DNA from: Nitrospinota bacterium
GTDB lineage: Bacteria > Nitrospinota_A > JADGAW01
Reading direction: 5' to 3'
Length of the DNA stretch: 22,457 nucleotides
NCBI GenBank assembly: GCA_015231815.1
Contig: JADGAW010000012.1
Coordinates: 1 to 22,457 of the forward strand
The notes beneath the pieces were generated by a model that saw only the letters and a list, made by a program, of their open reading frames with translations, was not told the origin of the DNA and did no database searches. This document shows positions 1 to 7,138 of the stretch, piece by piece; the first letter of the stretch is position 1; each line of letters begins with the position of its first letter. The translations under genes were made by a program, and so were the position numbers.

Positions 1-1778
1 TTGCCCTGAGGATTCCTTCCCTCTGCATAAAATGGACTATTTTCCACGGGAGTAATAAAGACATTTGTTTCTGGAAAATTGCTGTTAAAGGTTTTTAACG
101 CTCTTAAGCCATGATAAAGGGAAGTAACTAAAAGAATAGTTTTATATCCTTCTTCTTTAAGAATGGCGTTGGTAAAGGCAACATTCTCGAAGGTACTTCC
201 TGAGCGGTCTTCAATTAATATATCTTCTGGTTTTACCCCAAGGTTTATTGCCAGCACCTTCATGAGGTCGGTTTCTTTAATTTCCGAAACATCCCCAACA
301 GAAAAAATAATTTTTTGAGAATAACCCGCCTTATACAACTTAACAGCCTTGGTTACACGGTAGGCGTAATTAATGCCTGACTTGCCGCTTTCTCCAACAC
401 CTCCTCCAAAGACAACAATTGCATCACTTTTAACAGGACTTTCTACAATTTTCAGAGGCTCCGCAAGTTTCCAGACAACCGGAGTATAGAAAATAAAGCC
501 GTAAATAAACAAAAGCGTTGCAAAAGTTACCGCAACTTTTTTTCTGGTACGTGAAAGACCTTTAACAAAATGGTCTGTCCATTCACTTTCGCTCCTTGCT
601 CTTTTTTCATGAACTATTTTGGTAATTATCTCCGACATTTTCCCAATTTTTACTGTCCAGCTATTATCTTTCGATGCCTCAATTCTATGTTGCTGGATGG
701 TTTTATTGTTTTTATCAAGAATTTTTCTAATTCCATCGCTGAATTCCCCAGCAGTTTCAGCAATTTCCACAACATCGTTTTCCTCCTTAAAATATCTAAC
801 CTCCTTTAAGTTCGTAGAAACAATACCCTTTCCCATGGAGAGATACTCATTTAATTTGGTTGGGTAGACATTGTCGGTGTAAGGAGCAATACGGTAGGGA
901 ATAAGGCAGCAATCAAAGTTTTTTATGTATAGAGGAAGCAGGTCATGCTCCTTTTTACCAAGAAGATAAATGTTATCAACGCCCTTAACCTCTGAAACGT
1001 CCACCTGTTCTGGTCCCACCAGAACAAATGATTTGTCTTTGTTGTGCTCTGCAACTTCTTTAATAAGGGTAAAATCAACCCATTGATGAAGACCACCAAT
1101 ATATCCAATAATCGGTTTGGGGATTGACTGTAAGTCTTCAGGTATATTGGTCTCAGAATCACGGGTTTTTTCAAATTTTTCCAAACTTACTCCAAAGGGA
1201 AAAAAGCCAACGTTGTTATTGTTTTCCTTTGCGTAATCCATTAGTTTATGAGAGGTTACAAAGACCGCATCTGCCAGCGACATTACCTTTCTTTCTGTTT
1301 GCTGGATTTTTTTGGCTCCAGCGGAACTGTCAATAAAGCTGTCAATACAATAATAAATAAATGCTTTGTGATGAATATTATTAACAATTTCTAACACCAG
1401 AGCTGTTGGAAGAAAAGTCCATATAACAGGGCTGTGGAAGTTCATTGCTTTTTGCCATCGTTTTATTAAAAATAACAGGAGTGTTTTATTTAAACTTCGG
1501 GCAATTGATGAATAAGGAAACGGTAGAACGATAGGAGAGAAAACATAGAGGTTTTCCCGTTCTTTTCTAAAACCATTTGTACTTTGAAACCAATTTTTTA
1601 ATCTCTTAAAAATTCTTTGGACATCCTTTATTTCTCTGGGAGCTCGAACTCCGGTATTTTCAATAAAGAGCACCCTGTTTCCATGTGCTGCAAAGGTTGC
1701 CATTATTTCCTGATGACCCTGCCAGATAAAATCCCAGTCAATGGAGGAAATACAAATAATATCCTGATTTTTTAACAT
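1..1778 (-). CDS. Glycosyltransferase (group 1) fused through a membrane segment to a DUF218/YdcF-like domain; 3' end outside window
   Basis: An uninterrupted minus-strand frame of about 592 codons starts at ATG 1778 (MLKNQDIICISSIDWDFIWQ) and runs off the left edge without a stop. Residues ~1-400 look like a GT-B group-1 glycosyltransferase: an N-terminal Rossmann-like half, a YIGGLHQW loop near residue 225, and the donor-site signature KLNEYLSMGKG near 306-316. It resembles TuaH-type cell-surface polysaccharide transferases. A basic stretch (RTRKK) precedes one hydrophobic segment at ~412-432. From ~450 the frame matches DUF218 (SanA/ElyC/YdcF): SDAIVVFGGG, then RSGSTFENV (~523-531) and VTSLYHGLRA (~548-557). 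The positive-inside rule would put the transferase in the cytoplasm and DUF218 outside. I see no clear Shine-Dalgarno; a GTG at 1835 is the only other in-frame start nearby. The sugar donor and acceptor are unknown. Confidence 0.85.
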   Translation of the reverse strand, partial: MLKNQDIICISSIDWDFIWQGHQEIMATFAAHGNRVLFIENTGVRAPREIKDVQRIFKRLKNWFQSTNGFRKERENLYVFSPIVLPFPYSSIARSLNKTLLLFLIKRWQKAMNFHSPVIWTFLPTALVLEIVNNIHHKAFIYYCIDSFIDSSAGAKKIQQTERKVMSLADAVFVTSHKLMDYAKENNNNVGFFPFGVSLEKFEKTRDSETNIPEDLQSIPKPIIGYIGGLHQWVDFTLIKEVAEHNKDKSFVLVGPEQVDVSEVKGVDNIYLLGKKEHDLLPLYIKNFDCCLIPYRIAPYTDNVYPTKLNEYLSMGKGIVSTNLKEVRYFKEENDVVEIAETAGEFSDGIRKILDKNNKTIQQHRIEASKDNSWTVKIGKMSEIITKIVHEKRARSESEWTDHFVKGLSRTRKKVAVTFATLLFIYGFIFYTPVVWKLAEPLKIVESPVKSDAIVVFGGGVGESGKSGINYAYRVTKAVKLYKAGYSQKIIFSVGDVSEIKETDLMKVLAINLGVKPEDILIEDRSGSTFENVAFTNAILKEEGYKTILLVTSLYHGLRALKTFNSNFPETNVFITPVENSPFYAEGRNPQG

Positions 1779-1787
1779 TAAGAAGGG

Positions 1788-1850
1788 AAAGGTTAAAAAG
1801 TTAGAAAGCGAGAAAGTTAAAAAGTTGAAAGTCACATCGTTTTAACTTTT
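1788..1850. repeat. Degenerate short repeats (GTTAAAAAGTT / GAAAG type)
   Basis: This intergenic stretch carries near-repeats of GGTTAAAAAGTT, GAAAGTTAAAAAGTT and GAAAG, followed by the inverted version TTTTAACTTTTCAAC. The arms could fold as a weak A/T-rich hairpin. It lies just upstream of the glycosyltransferase start on the minus strand and away from the rpsF promoter. It resembles the short, roughly seven-base degenerate repeats found between genes in many genomes; related stretches lie at 5641-5676 and 8736-8766. No function can be assigned. Confidence 0.4.
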
Positions 1851-1900
1851 CAACATTTAAACCTTCAAGCCTAATTATTCTTTGAACCTTTGTGACTTTG

Positions 1901-1929
1901 TGGTTCAATCCGTATCGCTATGGTATAAT
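1901..1929 (+). promoter_or_regulatory. Promoter of the rpsF operon (extended -10)
   Basis: A perfect TATAAT at 1924-1929 is preceded by TGG, giving an extended -10 element (TGnTATAAT). The hexamer 17 bases upstream (1901-1906, TGGTTC) is a poor -35, as is common with extended -10 promoters. Transcription would start near 1935-1937, leaving a leader of about 80 bases before rpsF. Only sequence match supports this. Confidence 0.6.
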
Positions 1930-1937
1930 AGCCGCCC

Positions 1938-2010
1938 TTTTGCAGCAATTGTGCTGTAAAACTCCTTAGGCTTGCAATGAAGTAAGCCTTATTTTAACCC
2001 GAGAGGAGGT
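1938..2010 (+). promoter_or_regulatory. Structured rpsF mRNA leader, possible S6:S18 autoregulatory element
   Basis: Three pairings are visible. First, a ten-pair hairpin at 1938-1961 (TTTTGCAGCA, loop ATTG, TGCTGTAAAA, one G-U). Second, a six-pair stem AGGCTT (1968-1973) with AAGCCT (1984-1989). Third, CTCCT (1962-1966) can pair with AGGAG (2004-2008), the rpsF Shine-Dalgarno, enclosing the second stem and a CCCG (1998-2001). A leader that hides the ribosome site fits S6:S18 feedback control known for rpsF operons in many bacteria, whose binding site has a conserved CCG element. Assignment to that family is my inference; only the pairings are directly visible. Confidence 0.4.
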
Positions 2011-2016
2011 GTTTTT

Positions 2017-2331
2017 TTGAACTATTTTGAAACTGTACTATTGTTAGATCCGGAGTTAAGTGACTCCAACGCTGAGGGGCACATCAAGGCGGCAAAAGAC
2101 ATCATTACCCAAAAAGGTGGTGAAATTGTCAATGAGTTAAGCTGGGGAAAGAAAAAGCTTGCTTACCTTATCAACAACTACTCTGTAGCAAACTTCCACA
2201 TCATTCGGCATAAGGGTTCAGAGGATGTTAACTCAGAACTTGCAACTAAAGTCAGAATTACTGATGGCATGCTACGTCAAATGACGGTTGTAATTAAAGA
2301 GAATGAACTGGAAAGAAACTTCGATTTTTAG
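2017..2331 (+). CDS. rpsF: 30S ribosomal protein S6
   Basis: This 104-residue protein has the S6 fold start NYFETVLLLDPEL and the internal motifs KKLAYLINNY and FHIIRHKG. S6 binds 16S rRNA in the central domain as a heterodimer with S18, whose gene lies two positions downstream. The start is TTG at 2017, six bases after a strong AGGAGGT (2004-2010); no better in-frame start exists. It is the first gene of the operon and has the promoter and structured leader described above. The length is normal and the identification is secure. Confidence 0.95.
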   Translation: MNYFETVLLLDPELSDSNAEGHIKAAKDIITQKGGEIVNELSWGKKKLAYLINNYSVANFHIIRHKGSEDVNSELATKVRITDGMLRQMTVVIKENELERNFDF

Positions 2332-2372
2332 AAGGTTAACTGAGAAATTAACGAAAGAAAGGGGAGGTTACG

Positions 2373-2807
2373 ATGAATTTAAATAAGGTAATGTTGATAG
2401 GGAATCTGACAAGAGACCCTGAATTAAAATACACGCCCAGTGGAACTGCTGTTGCAACCTTTGGTATTGCGGTAAACAGAAAGTATAAACAGGGCGATGA
2501 ATGGAAAGAAGAAGTTTGTTTCGTTGATATCACTGTTTGGTCTCGAGCTGCAGAAAATTGTGCTGAATACTTAAAAAAAGGCTCTGCAGCATTTATCGAA
2601 GGAAGATTACGGTTTAGTTCCTGGGAATCTGATGGTAAGAAAAGAAGTAAGCTGGAAGTTGTTGCCGACAGCGTTCAGTTTATGCCAAAAAATAAGCCCG
2701 AAGGTCAACAGCAAGGGAACTACAATAACAATAATAGTAACACTGGAAGTGAAAAGTCTGAGAGTTACTCGAACGAACCCACTTACAATGATGAACCACC
2801 ATTTTAG
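2373..2807 (+). CDS. ssb: Single-stranded DNA-binding protein
   Basis: The protein (144 residues) opens with MNLNKVMLIGNLTRDPELKY and carries an OB fold over ~1-105 (TPSGTAVATFGIAVNR, GRLRFSSWES). A disordered Asn/Ser/Gln-rich linker follows, ending in the acidic tip DEPPF. That tip is the SSB docking site for partner repair and replication proteins. It acts as a tetramer coating single-stranded DNA. GGGGAGG lies just upstream of the ATG. Its place between rpsF and rpsR is the classic arrangement. Confidence 0.96.
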   Translation: MNLNKVMLIGNLTRDPELKYTPSGTAVATFGIAVNRKYKQGDEWKEEVCFVDITVWSRAAENCAEYLKKGSAAFIEGRLRFSSWESDGKKRSKLEVVADSVQFMPKNKPEGQQQGNYNNNNSNTGSEKSESYSNEPTYNDEPPF

Positions 2808-2822
2808 GAGAATTAAATAATA

Positions 2823-3116
2823 ATGGCTTTTAAAAATAAAAAAAGAGCGATGTCTCCTCTTAACAACGCAGGAAATAAGTCAGCTTTCCAAATTAAACGG
2901 ATGTGCAGGTTTTGTGTTGACGAGACGAATATCATCGACTATAAGAATATTAAGACTTTAAAGAGTTTGATAACAGAGCGAGGGAAAATTATTCCAAGAA
3001 GAATTTCCGGAACCTGTTCAAAGCACCAGAGAAAGGTTACAACAGCAATAAAAAGAGCAAGAACCATTGGTCTCATGCCTTTTACTGTACCCTCAGGATT
3101 AACTGAACTTGATTAA
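2823..3116 (+). CDS. rpsR: 30S ribosomal protein S18
   Basis: The 97-residue protein has the S18 core: CRFC, IIDYKNIKTLKSLI, ERGKIIPRR and KHQRKVTTAIKRARTIGLMPF. C28, C31, C65 and H68 could form a zinc site, so this is the zinc-binding (C+) version of S18. It is somewhat longer than the usual 75-85 residues because of a basic N-terminal extension and a short C-terminal tail. AGGAG at 2806-2810 overlaps the ssb stop codon and sits 12 bases before the ATG, a rather long spacing. S18 pairs with S6 on the 30S platform. Confidence 0.95.
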   Translation: MAFKNKKRAMSPLNNAGNKSAFQIKRMCRFCVDETNIIDYKNIKTLKSLITERGKIIPRRISGTCSKHQRKVTTAIKRARTIGLMPFTVPSGLTELD

Positions 3117-3125
3117 AGAAAGAAT

Positions 3126-4106
3126 GTGGAAACAAACAAATTTGCTCGTATAGATAATGTTTACTTTCAGGTTCTTTTAACGGTTATTCTCTTTTTGCCT
3201 TTTTACTATTTACCGATTGCCGGGAAAGTTATTTCACTTTTTGCTGCAGTCCCCGTCATCTTTTCCTCCCTTTATTTTGGGATAAGAAAAGCATCGGTTG
3301 TCGGGATACTTTCATTTATTATTGTTGCCGCAATAATTCAGAGGTACAATGCTGTTTTTTTCCTCTTTGAAGTAGCAATTGTAGGTGTTGTAATGGGCGA
3401 ACTAATAAAAATGCGGCTTACCTTTGAAAAGGTTATTTTGGGAACAGCATTGATTTCCACGGTTGCAGCCTTATTAATCTTTACCATGAGCGGTGGAGGT
3501 GAAGGCTTTGAGGCAACTTTAGCTACGGAAATACAACAGGCAGTTAAGGAATCAGTAAAAGTTTATGAAAGTGCAAATGTTGATAAGGAAATAATCAGCA
3601 ATTTTAAGGAACTAACAGCAACGATTGTCAAAGTTACGATTATGGCAATCCCTGCATTACTTGGAGTTTCCTTGTTGTTAAGTGCTTTTATTTCTTATTA
3701 CGCAACAAAGTTGTTTTGGAAAATTAAACTCTCTGGGGAAGAAGATGGTTTTGATACCAGACCGGTATCATCATTTAAATTACCGGACAAATTAGTCTGG
3801 TTTTTTATTGCTTCCTGTCTTCTCCTTTATATTGGAGACGAGTTTTTTATGAAACTCGCAATAAACGGTTTAATTATTTGTTTTGCCCTTTACTTTATAC
3901 AGGGTTTGGCATTAATTCATTTCTTTTTTATGAAAAAGAATGTTCCGGCATTCTTTCGGTACATGTTTTATTTTTTTATAGCTTTTCAGCCAGCACTTGC
4001 TTTTTTTGTTGCTGGTATGGGGCTGTTTGATGTTTGGCTGGATTCCAGGAAGTTGGAAAAACCTCCAGGAAATAATAATTCAGACAATAATAACAATTTT
4101 AACTAA
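3126..4106 (+). CDS. DUF2232 (YybS-like) polytopic membrane protein
   Basis: This 326-residue integral membrane protein starts with GTG at 3126, nine bases after the rpsR stop, with only a weak purine-rich ribosome site. Hydrophobic segments are visible at about residues 13-60, 62-85, 100-122, 165-195 and 225-305, consistent with 8-9 helices. A Gly/Glu-rich loop (SGGGEGFEA) follows the fourth helix. The C-terminus is an Asn-rich tail. Its place between rpsR and rplI is that of the DUF2232/YybS family, whose role is unknown; some members have been likened to S components of transporters. The family call rests on position, length and topology. Confidence 0.75.
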   Translation: METNKFARIDNVYFQVLLTVILFLPFYYLPIAGKVISLFAAVPVIFSSLYFGIRKASVVGILSFIIVAAIIQRYNAVFFLFEVAIVGVVMGELIKMRLTFEKVILGTALISTVAALLIFTMSGGGEGFEATLATEIQQAVKESVKVYESANVDKEIISNFKELTATIVKVTIMAIPALLGVSLLLSAFISYYATKLFWKIKLSGEEDGFDTRPVSSFKLPDKLVWFFIASCLLLYIGDEFFMKLAINGLIICFALYFIQGLALIHFFFMKKNVPAFFRYMFYFFIAFQPALAFFVAGMGLFDVWLDSRKLEKPPGNNNSDNNNNFN

Positions 4107-4120
4107 CTTCGGAGGCTGGA

Positions 4121-4576
4121 ATGGAAGTGATTTTATTGGAAAACGTAGATAACCTTGGTGCAGTTGGTGATAAAGTCAGGGTTGCTTCTGGTTACGGAAG
4201 AAACTACCTTATTCCTTTGAAAAAAGCAGTTTTGGTAACTAAGAAAAATTTTGCTTCATTGATGAAGCAGGCTGAGCTTAAAAAGAAAAAGCTTGGAAAA
4301 GAAAAAGAGGCTCTGGAAGCAATAAAGGAAAAGCTCGATGGTGTAGTTCTTGCCTTTTCAAGAAAATCCGGTGAAAATGAAAAACTCTTTGGTTCTGTTA
4401 CTCATGGTGATATTGCTGATGCATTAAAAGATAAAAGCTTTGATGTGGATAAAAAGAAAATCCATGAATTAACTCCATTAAAAACTGTTGGAGAGCATCA
4501 GGTAGAAATTAAGCTGCATCCGGAAGTTACTGCAACAATTATGGTAACTATCGCTGCTGATACTGAAGCGGAATAA
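4121..4576 (+). CDS. rplI: 50S ribosomal protein L9
   Basis: The 151-residue protein begins MEVILLENVDNLGAVGDKVR and continues with GYGRNYLIPLKKAV, the L9 N-terminal 23S rRNA-binding domain. A charged helix (~50-75, many Lys/Glu) leads to the C-terminal domain with KLFGSVTHGDIADAL and VEIKLHPEV. Length is typical. CGGAGG lies eight bases upstream of the ATG. It closes the conserved ribosomal block. Confidence 0.96.
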   Translation: MEVILLENVDNLGAVGDKVRVASGYGRNYLIPLKKAVLVTKKNFASLMKQAELKKKKLGKEKEALEAIKEKLDGVVLAFSRKSGENEKLFGSVTHGDIADALKDKSFDVDKKKIHELTPLKTVGEHQVEIKLHPEVTATIMVTIAADTEAE

Positions 4577-4610
4577 ATTAGCGTTAATTATAGAAGAAAC
4601 AGAGCGTCAG

Positions 4611-5642
4611 ATGTCAGTTAGAGCAATTGGTCTTTTATCAGGTGGACTTGACAGTACCATTGCCGTAAAATTCATGAAGGAGATGGGAATTGATGTTATT
4701 GCAGTTAATTTCTTTTCTCCTTTTTGTACCTGTACCCACAAATCATCAGGTTGTAAATCACAAGCGGTAAAGGTTGCTGAGGAGTTTGATATTCCGATTA
4801 AGACTTACTTTCAGGGGGAAGAATATCTCAAGATGATTCAAAACCCAAAGTTTGGCTATGGTTCACAAATGAATCCCTGTGTCGATTGCCGAATTATGAT
4901 GTTTGCAAGAACAAAGGAAATCATGGGGGAACTGGATGCAAAATTTATTTTTACTGGTGAGGTTTTGGGTCAAAGACCAATGTCTCAAAGGAAAGATAGT
5001 ATAAACAAAATCGACCGTGAAGCAGGAGTTAAAGGTTTGGTGCTTCGCCCGTTATCAGCAAAACATTTCAACCCAACTATTCCTGAAAAAGAAGGTTGGG
5101 TCGATAGAGAAAAACTTCTGGATATCAGCGGAAGATCAAGAAAACCACAAATGGAACTGGCAAACGAGCTTGAAATCATTGAATATCAATGCGCATCAGG
5201 AGGATGCCTTCTTACAGATAAGTTCTTTTCCAACAGGCTAAGAGACCTTTTCGAGTACAAAAAAGATGTAACTCTCAAGGATGCCCGACTTCTAAAACTG
5301 GGAAGACAATTCAGGTTAAGCGATAATTGCAAAGCGATTATTGGAAGAGATGAATCAGAAAACAATAGTATCGAAAAGTATCAGGAAGAAAATGACCTCC
5401 TTCTGTTTCCAGAGAATACCAAAGGGCCGGTAACCCTCTTAAAGTTGAATAACAGCACAGGCAATGAAGAATCAATAAAAGTAGCGGCGACCTTTGCGGC
5501 TCATTATTGTAAAAAAATTGAGGGAACAGAGAAAGTGGTTTTTTCTCTTAAACAACACAATGAAAATAAGTGTGATAATATCCCTGAAACAATAGAATCG
5601 TTACAGGCAGGGATGAAGGAAATGCAGGAAAAGGTTATTTGA
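4611..5642 (+). CDS. PP-loop ATP pyrophosphatase, predicted tRNA thiolation enzyme with NFACT-R-like C-terminal domain
   Basis: Residues ~1-190 are a PP-loop (MnmA/ThiI-like) adenylating domain with the signature SGGLDS at 10-15 and FTGEVLGQRPMSQR around 115-130. Conserved cysteines fall in three places: C39/C41/C48, CVDC at 90-93 and CASGGC at 194-199. They could hold an iron-sulfur cluster or persulfide. The region from ~220 (LKLGRQFRLS, AIIGRDESEN, KGPVTLLKL) resembles the NFACT-R RNA-binding domain that has been described joined to ThiI-type enzymes. The likely reaction is ATP-dependent sulfuration of a tRNA uridine. It follows rplI by 34 bases and may belong to the operon. The exact tRNA position is unknown. 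Automatic annotation often labels this family as a 2-thiouridylase or methyltransferase. Confidence 0.75.
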   Translation: MSVRAIGLLSGGLDSTIAVKFMKEMGIDVIAVNFFSPFCTCTHKSSGCKSQAVKVAEEFDIPIKTYFQGEEYLKMIQNPKFGYGSQMNPCVDCRIMMFARTKEIMGELDAKFIFTGEVLGQRPMSQRKDSINKIDREAGVKGLVLRPLSAKHFNPTIPEKEGWVDREKLLDISGRSRKPQMELANELEIIEYQCASGGCLLTDKFFSNRLRDLFEYKKDVTLKDARLLKLGRQFRLSDNCKAIIGRDESENNSIEKYQEENDLLLFPENTKGPVTLLKLNNSTGNEESIKVAATFAAHYCKKIEGTEKVVFSLKQHNENKCDNIPETIESLQAGMKEMQEKVI

Positions 5643-5676
5643 GTGAAGAGTGAAATATGAGAAATAAAAAGTTAAA
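5641..5676 (+). repeat. Short GAGTGAA / AAAAAGTT repeat stretch
   Basis: Two adjacent copies of GAGTGAA (from 5641, overlapping the preceding stop codon) are followed by ATATGAGAAATAAAAAGTTAAA. The pattern resembles the repeats at 1788-1850 and the GAGTGTA units at 8736-8766. It directly precedes the ribosome site of the next gene. Confidence 0.3.
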
Positions 5677-5688
5677 AAGGAGATAGAA

Positions 5689-5925
5689 ATGCCAATTTAT
5701 GAATATATTTGCGAAGAGTGCAATAAACAATTTGAAAAAATGATTTTTTCACAGGAAGATAATAATGTGAATTGTCCAACCTGTTCCAGTATAAAGGTTT
5801 CAAAACAATTTTCCACCTTTTCGGCTCATGGAAATAGTTCTCCCAGTGCTGATGTTCCTGCGGGGGGATGTCCGAGTATGATGGGTGGTGGTTGTCCCTC
5901 TGGTGGATGCCCTATGGCACATTAA
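5689..5925 (+). CDS. FmdB-family small zinc-ribbon protein with Cys-rich tail
   Basis: This 78-residue protein begins MPIYEYICEECNKQFEKMI and has the second knuckle CPTC near residues 35-38. Together these give the CxxC...CxxC zinc ribbon of the FmdB family, named for a putative regulator next to formamidase. The tail is unusual: three GCP repeats (GGCPSMMGGGCPSGGCPM) that could bind metal. AAGGAGA lies just before the ATG. It sits between the PP-loop enzyme and a kinase gene. FmdB-type proteins occur in very many bacteria, but their biochemical role is not established. Confidence 0.85.
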   Translation: MPIYEYICEECNKQFEKMIFSQEDNNVNCPTCSSIKVSKQFSTFSAHGNSSPSADVPAGGCPSMMGGGCPSGGCPMAH

Positions 5926-5937
5926 AGTAGAATTTCC

Positions 5938-7131
5938 ATGTCTTTAGAAACCAAAGCCACAATTCTTGTTGTTGATGACTCACCTACCTTAAGAAAGATG
6001 ATGGTTTCTGCTCTCAATGATTTGTATGAATGCATACAGGCGCAAAATGGAGAGGAAGCTTTAGAGATTGTTCGAGAACAGTCCCCCGATGTAATTCTCA
6101 TGGATGTCGTTATGCCGGGCAGAAATGGTGTTGAAGTTACTTCCGAGCTTTACAATAATAAAGAGACTCAAAATATCCCCGTTGTTCTTGTTACCAGCAC
6201 AAAGGTTACTTCCGATGATCTTGAGAAAGGTTTAAAAAGTGGTGCAATAGATTATATCCGCAGACCTTTTGATGATATTGAACTTAAAGCAAGGGTCGCA
6301 TCAGCAGTTAAGCTCAGTCAATCATTCCAAAACCTTGAAAAACAAAATAAAGAGCTGGCACAATTAAACAAAATAAAAAGTGAGTTTGTTGCGGTTGTTT
6401 CCCATGATCTTCGTTCTCCTTTTACTTCCATACTCGGTTTAACAGAAATTCTTACTGAAATCATGCCCGACCCCCTTACCGCTGAACAGAGAAAAATGAT
6501 TACAACAATAAGTAATGCAGCGGAAACACAACTGAACTATATTAATAATATTCTGGATATTGCCATGAGCAATGCTGGAACAATGAATCTTAAATGTGAG
6601 AAGGTTGACTTTGCCACCTTGGTAGAGCACTCATGTGACTTGTTGAGAGGCAGGTCAGAGGAGAAAAAAATAAGTCTTAATTTTATTAAGGAGAGCGAAG
6701 TAGAGCCAATATACCTTGATAAAGCCAAGGTTTCTCAGGTAATTAACAACCTTTTAACAAACTCTATTAAGTTCAGTCATGAGAACAGTCAAATTGAACT
6801 TACCCTCAAGCAAGTTCATCAAATACCAGAAAAAATTCAAAGCAATATTAAATCGGAAAACCTTGAAAAGGTTCTGAAGGCAAGAAACTGTATTCAGCTT
6901 ACCGTAAAGGACTATGGTATTGGTTTTTCAGAAAAGGATTTAAGCGTTATTTTTGAGAGATATTACCAAAAGAAAAAACGGTACGGCACAAAAGGGGAAA
7001 TTGGTTCAGGTCTAGGTTTGGATATCTGTAAAGCAATTGTAGAACTCCACAACGGAGTTATTTGGGTTATGAACAACGATGATGAAGAGGGGGTAAATGT
7101 AGGTTTTTTCATACCTTACCCTGAGGAGTGA
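5938..7131 (+). CDS. Soluble REC-histidine kinase
   Basis: The 397-residue protein has an N-terminal receiver domain (~7-125): acidic pair D13/D14, phosphoacceptor D56 in ILMDVVMP and T86. The lysine usually found before Pro is replaced by arginine (R109-P110, IRRPF). A short coiled coil (~130-148) leads to the HisKA domain with H156 in SHDLRSP. The HATPase domain follows with an N box (INNLLTNSIKF ~269-279), DYGIGF and GSGLGLDICKAI. There are no membrane segments or signal peptide, so it is cytoplasmic and probably controlled through its receiver. The start lies 12 bases after the FmdB stop with no clear Shine-Dalgarno, suggesting co-transcription. It converges on the next gene with only a 7-base gap. 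Confidence 0.9.
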   Translation: MSLETKATILVVDDSPTLRKMMVSALNDLYECIQAQNGEEALEIVREQSPDVILMDVVMPGRNGVEVTSELYNNKETQNIPVVLVTSTKVTSDDLEKGLKSGAIDYIRRPFDDIELKARVASAVKLSQSFQNLEKQNKELAQLNKIKSEFVAVVSHDLRSPFTSILGLTEILTEIMPDPLTAEQRKMITTISNAAETQLNYINNILDIAMSNAGTMNLKCEKVDFATLVEHSCDLLRGRSEEKKISLNFIKESEVEPIYLDKAKVSQVINNLLTNSIKFSHENSQIELTLKQVHQIPEKIQSNIKSENLEKVLKARNCIQLTVKDYGIGFSEKDLSVIFERYYQKKKRYGTKGEIGSGLGLDICKAIVELHNGVIWVMNNDDEEGVNVGFFIPYPEE

Positions 7132-7138
7132 AAAATAG

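Noticed and set aside
1788..1860. CRISPR-like or terminator interpretation of the A/T repeats near 1800
   Set aside because: Repeats are short, imperfect and lack unique spacers; they sit in a divergent 5' region where a terminator makes no sense.
7132..7138. Terminator between the convergent REC-kinase and REC-TPR genes
   Set aside because: Only seven bases separate the stops and no hairpin with a T-run is seen there.
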